From assembly GCA_024336345.1 (NCBI GenBank), contig JANFOG010000008.1, positions 682,001 through 746,000 on the forward strand: a stretch of DNA of 64,000 nucleotides, given 5' to 3'. The stretch comes from Mariannaea sp. PMI_226. Lineage: Eukaryota; Ascomycota; Sordariomycetes; Hypocreales; Nectriaceae. Within the stretch, counting starts at the first letter, position 1; every line of letters starts with the position of its first letter. A program made the position numbers and the translations under genes. The notes below the pieces were generated by a model, which was not told the origin of the DNA, did no database searches, and was given only the letters and a program-made list of their open reading frames with translations. This document shows, piece after piece, positions 58,282 through 64,000 of the stretch.

Positions 58282-59194
58282 GTCACTCTTTTTCTTTCTT
58301 TCTTCTTTCCTCTCTCACCCCTGGTCATACATTGATATGCCCCGATTTACCTGTTCCTCTCCTCTTCTTCCGACTGATACCCTCTTTTCAACTTATTACA
58401 CATTTTTAGTACATGCCTTTTTATTTCGTCTGATTTGTTACTCTGGAAAGCAAACGGTTTCTTGTCTTAACGAAACGATAAGTGAAGATAACTGGGAGAG
58501 GAGTTTTATGGAACCATTGTTTGTAGTTTTCGTTCTTCTATTGTTTTTGTTTTGTGTTCTAGGCGGAGTTTTGGGGGAAACTTGGTTCGAAATCACAGAC
58601 TGACCGGGTCGTCGGCGAGATTTCATGGTTTTGTTGAGAGGATGTGACTTGACGTACTATGTCCATCCATTTTGGTGGCTCCAAACACACCTTTGAGAGA
58701 TGTATGTAGATGGATACATGTATCCATGAAATCACAAATATTTGTGTCTGAAGTGCCCAGGCAGTTGTATTCATGAGAAAAAGAGTCTGAGATTCGTCAT
58801 TTTTGCAGGTGCCTTTGCCCTGAAAGAGAGCTTGGTTTGTCTACAGAGAGAGTACGTAATGATATACTACAAAAGGAATAGAAGCCCGGTGCACTCCCCG
58901 GCCCCGGGGAACTCGGGTGGTCGCATGCCCACTCGCCCATTTCGTGAGGAAGAGGACCTCGTCAGCTGAAGATGGGGGGGGGGGGGAGGTTGCGGCTGTC
59001 GGTAGAGGTGCCGATGGGGGCGATGAGCGGCAGTGACCAGGTGGTGGTGGTCTTCTGATGAATTGATTTTCTCTAGCGCAGTCGTTTTCAGGACAGGCAG
59101 CATCTCATCATGAGTGCAGTAGAGGGAGCTGAGAAGCGGTGTGAGTATGCATTGTACATCTATGATGCCGATTAATGGCACCTGCATTTTCTAG

Positions 59195-59216
59195 TTTTTT
59201 TTTTTTTTTTTTTTTT
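59195..59216. repeat. Homopolymer T run of about 22
   Basis: An uninterrupted T run in intergenic DNA, probably variable in length. Confidence 0.8.
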
Positions 59217-59944
59217 CCGTTTTCTGTTGAACATGGCCGGCAGCCGGGCTTTCGCACTCGGTAGGCAAATGCATACTAGGTGATGTTGAGATGCCGAATT
59301 TGCGAACTTGAATGAAATGATTTAAACTCCCCTACTGTCCTTCTTAGTTGCCCAGAAATTCTCCATTGTAGCCAGAGCTCACATCCCTCCCATTGGTCTA
59401 CAAGGTCACACATGGGCCTTTTTGTTTGTTTGCCTTTCCCCGCTGTCCCACTCAGCTTTGCAGCTTTTGGAACTCCCCGAGCGAGTTGGCCTGGGCGGAT
59501 GTCGTGCGGCAGCATCTCTTTGGGGCGGCAGTGCGGCTAAGCTGGGCCACCGACGGCCCGCTAGGGGTACAAAGAGAGAAGTGGTAGGCTACCTACTACC
59601 ATTACTCGTACTTACAAAATGGAAACAATCAAAAACGTCTTGGGATAGCGAAACTCCCCGAGGAGTGGGAGGGGGGCCTTGCCTTGCTTGGGCTGGACAC
59701 GTGGAGTCCCTAGAACATCAAAGTACCCAATCTGATCGTTTCCCAAAAGCTTCGAACCGGGGGTGGACAAGTTATATTCATTGCCGTTTTGGGCCACGGT
59801 CACGCTTATGGATAGTTTTGCTTGATGAAGGCAAAGATTTTCGCTGCATGCTCTTTTTTGTCCCAGCGTTGGCCATTTGTCGGCGGGATTGCAGGTGCCA
59901 GACGGCTAGACGGAGAAGCTGCAAGGTCCAAGATCCGGCAAGTT

Positions 59945-59990
59945 TGTGTGTCTGCTTGTGTGTGTGTGTATGTATATGTGTGTGTGTGTT
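59945..59990. repeat. GT dinucleotide microsatellite
   Basis: Interrupted (GT)n with TGTATGTATATG in the middle; compositional, and the source of Val/Cys-rich pseudo-coding frames. Confidence 0.8.
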
Positions 59991-60739
59991 CGAGAATGGC
60001 AACCCTGATGTCGTGAATGTTGGCCAGTGTCGACTGTTCCAAATTCTACCTTGGAATCTAGGCATCTCATGTGCCATCCTAGGTATACTGTAAAAGCTGA
60101 CAACGGTTGGCCATGAACAGACAGATAATGAAACGAACTACGAAAATCCACAAAAGATTCTCCGAGAAACTTTCCGGTAGTCATCTATTCTTCTATTCTG
60201 TACCCTTTTTTCTGCTTCTTCTTCTTGATCTCCCCCTGGTACCCCAGAAAGCGAAAAATACCCACCCCGACGAGCCGATATCCGCTTTTGCGCATGATCC
60301 GCCACTTTATAAGCCAAGTCCCCGAACCCATCACACAACCGTGCCTCCGACATCCGGTCCGCCCCATTGGCATCTCCCCGGTGGCCGCGTTTTGCACTGA
60401 ACGAATTGCGAAAAAAAATCAATCCATGTAATTTTCGTCAATTTCACTCGCAGGTGCACCGTTTGCCGTAGCCGTACCGCAAGCCGTAGCCGTAGTTTCG
60501 ATTTTCCTTGTATCCACTGCAAGTAATCAAGTTACAAAGAGCAAAAGCAGCCACCCCCCCCAAACGATGGGCCGATTGCCCTTCACTTACTTCTCTTGGG
60601 AAGCCCATTCTTTCTAACTAAACAGTTCTTCGCCAAGGAAACAAATTCCTCCCTTGCCTTTTCTTGTGTCTTTTGGCTGCTTTTTACCTCCAGACAGCTC
60701 CCTCCTTGCTTTTGTCTCGGTCCTCGCGGTCGAGAGAGA

Positions 60740-63379
60740 ATGGCTCCCTCGAGAACATCGACTGCCTCTCCAGCCCCGCCACCACAACCGACGACCATGA
60801 CAATGCCGAAAGCCGCCTCTCCTTCCGGCACCTCGACCACCGGCTCTCCTATTGTCGCTGCTGCTGCTGGTCCTGTTGCAATTAATGCAGCAGCTGCAGT
60901 AACCGCGGCTTCTACTCGGGGTGCTTCATCATCTCGTCCCTCCTCTGCTGCCTCGTCGCGGCGTTCGGGCCGGGCCTGCAAAGCTCGGTCCCTCGCTTGC
61001 CGCGAATGTCGCGATCGCAAGATTCGCTGCGATGGAGGCCGGCCGACGTGTGATTCGTGTCGCCGCAGGGGATTGGGTGCTGGATCGTGTGTTTATCCTG
61101 AGATTGAGCATGAAGGGTCGATTGCATCGTCAAGAAGGTAAGTTTTCGTATTAAACAAAAATCCGGGTTACTGGTTGTTCGTCTGGTGGACATGCAACTT
61201 TGGTGGGGGTTTGGAGGCGTGTAAGTGGGTGGATGAGAGATGAGACTTTGCTAACCACAACGATTTTTACAGCTACATTCGCGTTCTACAGAAACGTGTA
61301 CAGGAACTTGAAGCAAGAGAACAGCAATTGGTATGGTTTCTTTTAGATGACTCGATTTTGCCCTTTGCCCTTGTCTTATAACTGACTTTTGAGTCTCAGC
61401 TTGCCGCCCGAAACATGCCCATCTCGGCCGGCTCGTCGCCTTCACAACAAGACGATGCCTGGGCAAAGCCGTTCACATCACCTAATCCAATTCCTTTGCA
61501 GCCGAAGCCTCTCAAGCCCACAGACCGTGTTCTACCGCCGGTCACTGAAATCTCAAACTTTCCAAGCACACCTGGATCGCTGCCGATGCACCCCATGGAG
61601 CCGGGTAGCTACTTCTCGCACCACCCAACCCAGATGGCCACCAGTCCGCCTTTGACCGATGACCTGGAGGATGTATCACCGGTCAAGTCTTCGTTTGGCT
61701 CTTACTCGACAAATGTGAAGGCGGCTGTTATGCTGGAGAAGATCGCCCTGCCGGCACCTGGGCTCATGGACGACCTCCTCGGCGAGTACTTTGAGCTGGA
61801 CTGGATTGTCATGCCCATCGTCCACCGACCAACCTTCATCCAACGATACCACCGTCTCATCGCCGTGTCCAACTCGAGGTACCGCCGGGATATTCCTCTA
61901 GCGGAAGCCACTGAGCTGGCTACGACCTTCTGCCTCCTCCTCGGCATGCTCGCAATCGGGCAGCTTTCCAAGCACGACAACCCCTCGGCGACGGAATCCA
62001 CCTTGGCAAACGATTTCCACGCGCAAGCCAAGGCTCTTCTCCTCTCTGATCTCGTCTCGGCGCCCTCGCTTCCCGTCGTCCAGGCTCTGCTCATCCACGC
62101 CCGCCTGCTGCGCCGGATCGGCGAGCTTCGGGATAGCTGGGTATTCACGGGACTCGCTCACCGACTAGCCGAGGGTCTGCTGCTGCATCTCGATCTCTCG
62201 ACTAAGACGGTATCTGAGCGCGAGGAGAGACGAAGGACTTGGTGCTCTTGCGTGCTGATGATGCGGTACGTTTTTTCACGCTTTAACATTTCCACATGTT
62301 CACTGAGACGCTGGATGGCTAATATGTCGCGACAACAGGATGCAGACTGTTGCCCATGGTGGTAACTCGCTAACTACTAGTCCCAGCTTTGGGACACTCC
62401 CGGCGGAAATTGACGACGAACAAATGGATAGCCTTGCATACAGCCAGGAAAGGAGCCAATCGCCCGACTCGCCATCATGGACATCATTCTTTGTGCACAT
62501 GCTAAAGCTTTCGGATGAGGTTCTCCAACCGATTCAGCAGTATTTCTTGGATAAATACAACTCCCAGGACACTATGACAGCCTCGTCCGCACACGACATC
62601 TTTACCGTGGCACTTCGACTCGATGACGAGTTGCAGTCCTGGCACGGGTCACTGCCGTCTCACCTCCAGCTTAACACCTTCTGCCCGCCGCACCAGATGG
62701 GCCTCCGGCGCCAGGCTCTCCTTCTGCATATGCGGTATCTCGAAACTAAGATTCTGTTATCTCGCGTAACAATTATGAAGCTAGTGCGGACGCACTCGGG
62801 AAGGCAACTGACGGGCATGTCCAAGGCTTTACTTGGAGGAGTCATCACTACGTGCTGCACTTCCAGCGTGGATCTCATGGACCTCATGGCGCGGGAGAAG
62901 GATCTACTTGCTCTTGCGGGAACCCCCAAGAGCAACATGGTCATTTGTAAGTAAAATAAGCACACCTCGTGGAATATATCGTTTTTCTGACCACCTCGAC
63001 AGCACTCTGCGTCACAGGCATGACGCTCAGCATGCTGCTCAAAATACCCGTCCTGAGCGAGCTGATCCGCAACTCGGCCATGTACGCCGACGACACACAC
63101 CGCTGCCTCTCCCTTTCCAAGCAGTTCTACACCTGTCGCGACCAACTGGCCGAGAAGTATATCCAGGATTTTGAGGCGTCCCATCAGTCCCTGCCCCGAT
63201 ATGGGCCCTCCGCTGGCGTCGTCGATCAAGGCCTGGAAGCCAAGTTGCTGCCTGGCTTGCAGGGAGACCGAGGCCACGAGCAGGGTGGCTCTGAACTGGA
63301 GAAATTGGAGGTGTGGTATCTGGGGAGGCCCGAGACGACCCAGGGCCTCTCGATTACGGAGATTCTTTCTTTGTGGTAA
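60740..63379 (+). CDS. Zn2Cys6 transcription factor with fungal-specific regulatory domain
   Basis: Five exons, 60740-61137, 61273-61330, 61400-62265, 62339-62946 and 63003-63379, all in phase, give 768 residues. An Ala/Ser/Thr/Pro-rich N-terminal tail (1-75) precedes the zinc cluster: Cys 87, 90, 97, 104, 107 and 117 (LACRECRDRKIRCDGGRPTC, then SCRRRGLGAGSC). Exon 2 encodes a coiled-coil dimer segment, YIRVLQKRVQELEAREQQL. The regulatory domain of the PF04082 type starts near residue 245 (LDWIVMPIVHRPTFIQRYHR) and runs to about 600. Such proteins bind paired CGG triplets in the nucleus and commonly control carbon, nitrogen or secondary metabolism. Direct target genes are not apparent nearby. 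Exon 4/5 splicing (TTTGTAAGT donor) gives the last helices and removes a premature stop. Confidence 0.93.
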
Positions 63380-64000
63380 GAAACGAAATCGATAATGGAA
63401 TGGGTAACTAGTATTGGAGTTTGTGGAGAGGTTGGCTGATTCTTTTTTTTTTCTTCTTCTTTTCTTCTCTTCTCTTTTTTCCTCTTTTCTTATTTACTTT
63501 TCTACGGCATCAACCCCAGCAGGTTATGACATTGCTTTTTTACAAGATACCCAATGCAATAAACGAGATTATGAATAGTTACTCTAATTTTCTGACAAAC
63601 ATCAAACAAATGTTGAGGTGCAGTGTGAACGTATCTTTTGTGTGACATGGGGCGATGCGGGAGGCCCTGCTTGAGAGGAGGGCCTTTTGCCTACTTTGAT
63701 GACCAACAACATTCCTTCTCGATTGCGGCGAGTCACATATCGGGCCAACACACGAAAAGAAGAAACAGAAACATGGGGACGAAAGTAGCCTGATCAGGGC
63801 TGATTAAAATGGTGAGGCAACCAACGAGCAACCAACAACGTCCTATAGCAGCTGCTAACAAAGTGGAAGAAGCAAGATGGGTGGAGGGTTTGCTTACATC
63901 TCGATTTGCAGTTTCAAAGATGGGCCTCCCGCATATACGTTGTTTGCTTAAACTCAAAGCCAGATTAACAGTCATGCCTATTACCTTTGTCTATTCCTCG
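63380..64000. other. Right-edge flank, no supported gene
   Basis: The 3' flank of the Zn2Cys6 gene. A T/C-rich run at about 63441-63500 and AT-rich DNA follow. A minus-strand frame at 63733-63975 has no family resemblance; it may belong to a gene beyond the window edge or be random. Confidence 0.5.

Larger units (their letters stand above)
58282..60739. other. Long intergenic region with homopolymers and GT repeat
   Basis: About 2.5 kb. It contains a G run of about 13 (58974-58986), a T run of about 22 (59195-59216) and a GT-rich tract at 59945-59990. Short open frames on both strands are shadows of these tracts and of the pyrimidine-rich leader of the Zn2Cys6 gene (about 60600-60739). No gene is supported. 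Confidence 0.5.

Noticed and set aside
59778..60184. Frames rich in His/Thr or Cys/Val near 60 kb
   Set aside because: They are translations of the GT microsatellite.

Overview
This window is nuclear DNA of a filamentous ascomycete. The genes are split by short introns of about 50-90 bp with GTNNGT-type donors and CTAAC/CTGAC-like branch sites. Gene families typical of Pezizomycotina are present: Zn2Cys6 regulators, a NACHT NLR-like protein, a Clr5-ankyrin protein and a PTH11/SAT4-type membrane protein. A Sordariomycete (Hypocreales, for example a Trichoderma-like fungus) would fit, but the genus cannot be fixed from sequence alone. There is no operon, plasmid, CRISPR or rRNA signal. All exon models were built by hand; every multi-exon model keeps phase across all junctions and ends in one stop codon.

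Left third (about 1-28.7 kb), accessory-looking and gene-poor: an intronless NAD-dependent sugar epimerase (1.98-3.02 kb), a 1224-residue Clr5-ankyrin protein (3.3-7.15 kb), a GNAT acetyltransferase (8.4-8.96 kb), a 1060-residue NACHT/STAND protein (10.1-13.3 kb), a frameshifted ankyrin relic (14.1-14.6 kb), a small secreted cysteine-rich protein (15.7-16.0 kb), a Zn2Cys6 regulator (17.6-19.4 kb), two multi-pass membrane proteins (21.6-22.8 and 24.2-25.6 kb), and an intronless four-carbon acid sugar kinase (27.2-28.7 kb). Long AT-rich, gene-free stretches lie between them.

Middle and right (about 29.5-64 kb), mostly conserved housekeeping genes: a Zn2Cys6 regulator (29.5-32.1), an EXPERA/TMEM97-like protein (32.8-33.65), a secretory-pathway membrane protein (33.9-34.9), a SAM methyltransferase (35.6-36.6), nucleoporin Nup155/Nup170 (39.0-43.4), very-long-chain 3-oxoacyl-CoA reductase (44.4-45.4) head-to-head with ERG28 (45.95-46.5), galactose-1-phosphate uridylyltransferase (46.8-48.1), the SAGA adaptor Ada2 (49.8-51.4), an Ibp1/Cdc25-like rhodanese (51.9-52.4), an HD-domain 5'-nucleotidase-type protein (54.3-55.2), an unrecognised basic nuclear-type protein (56.9-58.3), and a third Zn2Cys6 regulator (60.7-63.4).

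The most interesting part is the 3-16 kb island. It holds an NLR-like protein with a possible nuclear localisation signal, a Clr5-ankyrin protein, a dead ankyrin gene and a secreted small protein, as expected of a non-self recognition or rapidly evolving locus. The Clr5-ankyrin gene carries an unexpected cluster of seven same-strand CAGRTTTTG nonamers spanning its first intron and upstream region. Smaller leads are a 12-of-14-bp inverted repeat upstream of the sugar kinase, a possible 54-bp in-frame intron in the secreted protein, and tiny exons (20-23 nt) in both membrane-protein genes.
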